From contig CACZQQ010000068.1 in assembly GCA_902783355.1 (NCBI GenBank), forward strand, positions 1 through 6,302: DNA of 6,302 nt, written 5' to 3'. This DNA is from an uncultured bacterium (GTDB lineage Bacteria; Verrucomicrobiota; Lentisphaeria; Oligosphaerales; Oligosphaeraceae). The first letter of the stretch is position 1; each line of letters begins with the position of its first letter. Below, one piece after another: positions 6,164-6,302 of the stretch. The notes under the pieces are model-generated. The model had not been told where the DNA came from. It saw nothing but the letters and a program-made list of their open reading frames with translations, and did not search any database. Position numbers and translations under genes: made by a program.

Positions 6164-6302
6164 TCAGATGTTGTTGGCGATGCCGACCTGGACGGTGTTG
6201 AGGCTCTTGAGGATGTTGGTGATCATGTCGTAGGCCTGGTCGCGCTTGTTGGTCTCGCTTTGCAGTTCGATCATCTTCTGCTGCGAGAAGGAGTTGAGCG
6301 AA
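6164..6302 (-). CDS. C-terminal fragment of a needle- or filament-like T3SS protein
   Basis: Only the last 45 complete codons are inside the window, ending in TGA at 6166-6164. The fragment is wholly helical in character, with evenly spaced hydrophobic residues: SFSQQKMIELQSETNKRDQA, then YDMITNILKSLNTVQVGI and a terminal ANNI. T3SS needle subunits (SctF: YscF, PscF, EscF) end in a similar amphipathic helix with a hydrophobic-K-[ST]-[LF] core and a final GI-x-x-[NK]-I, so a needle subunit is the first guess. Tails of filament or tip proteins (EspA- or LcrV-type) and of the inner rod (SctI) are also helical and cannot be excluded from this piece. A YscB-like chaperone gene follows 25 bp downstream, so the gene probably belongs to the same transcript. 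The protein's length and N-terminus are unknown. Confidence 0.5.
   Translation of the reverse strand, partial: SLNSFSQQKMIELQSETNKRDQAYDMITNILKSLNTVQVGIANNI

Overview
The window is an almost gap-free block of type III secretion system (T3SS, injectisome) genes, all read on the minus strand, so transcription runs from position 6302 towards 1. The DNA is visibly GC-rich with mostly G or C third codon positions, and the secretin and export-gate proteins imply a two-membrane (Gram-negative-type) bacterium. Several genes resemble the Yersinia Ysc family, but the proteins are divergent, so I do not name a genus. A lineage outside the well-studied Proteobacteria (for example a PVC-group organism) is possible but unproven.

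Layout in transcription order: (1) 6302-6164, the last 45 residues of a small helical protein resembling the tail of a T3SS needle or filament subunit, cut by the window edge; (2) 6138-5737, a CesT/YscB-like class I chaperone; (3) a 34-bp AT-rich gap; (4) 5702-3795, the outer-membrane secretin SctC with an unusual charged C-terminal extension of about 105 residues; (5) 3798-3220, a protein with an AIM24-like C-terminal region, not a standard T3SS component; (6) 3230-2052, the gatekeeper SctW as a single-chain YopN-TyeA fusion; (7) 2055-1684, a SycN-like chaperone; (8) about 1660-1277, a small protein that may correspond to YscX; (9) 1257-1, the first 419 residues of the export gate SctV, cut by the window edge.

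How they work together: SctV is the nonameric inner-membrane export gate and SctC the outer-membrane ring through which substrates leave. SctW blocks late substrates until the secretion signal arrives. In Yersinia, SctW (YopN) needs a chaperone heterodimer, SycN plus YscB. Here the gene before sctC resembles YscB and the gene after sctW resembles SycN, so the window seems to join two loci that are separate in Yersinia (yscB-yscC and yopN-tyeA-sycN-yscX-yscY-lcrD). Start-stop overlaps link sctC, the AIM24-like gene, sctW and sycN, suggesting one translationally coupled unit.

The most unusual items are the AIM24-like gene inside the secretion operon, the long charged tail of the secretin with an 11-residue tandem repeat, and a split in translation starts: three genes have CCCC directly before the ATG and no Shine-Dalgarno sequence, while sctW and sycN have clear ones. 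I saw no RNA genes, CRISPR arrays or mobile elements.
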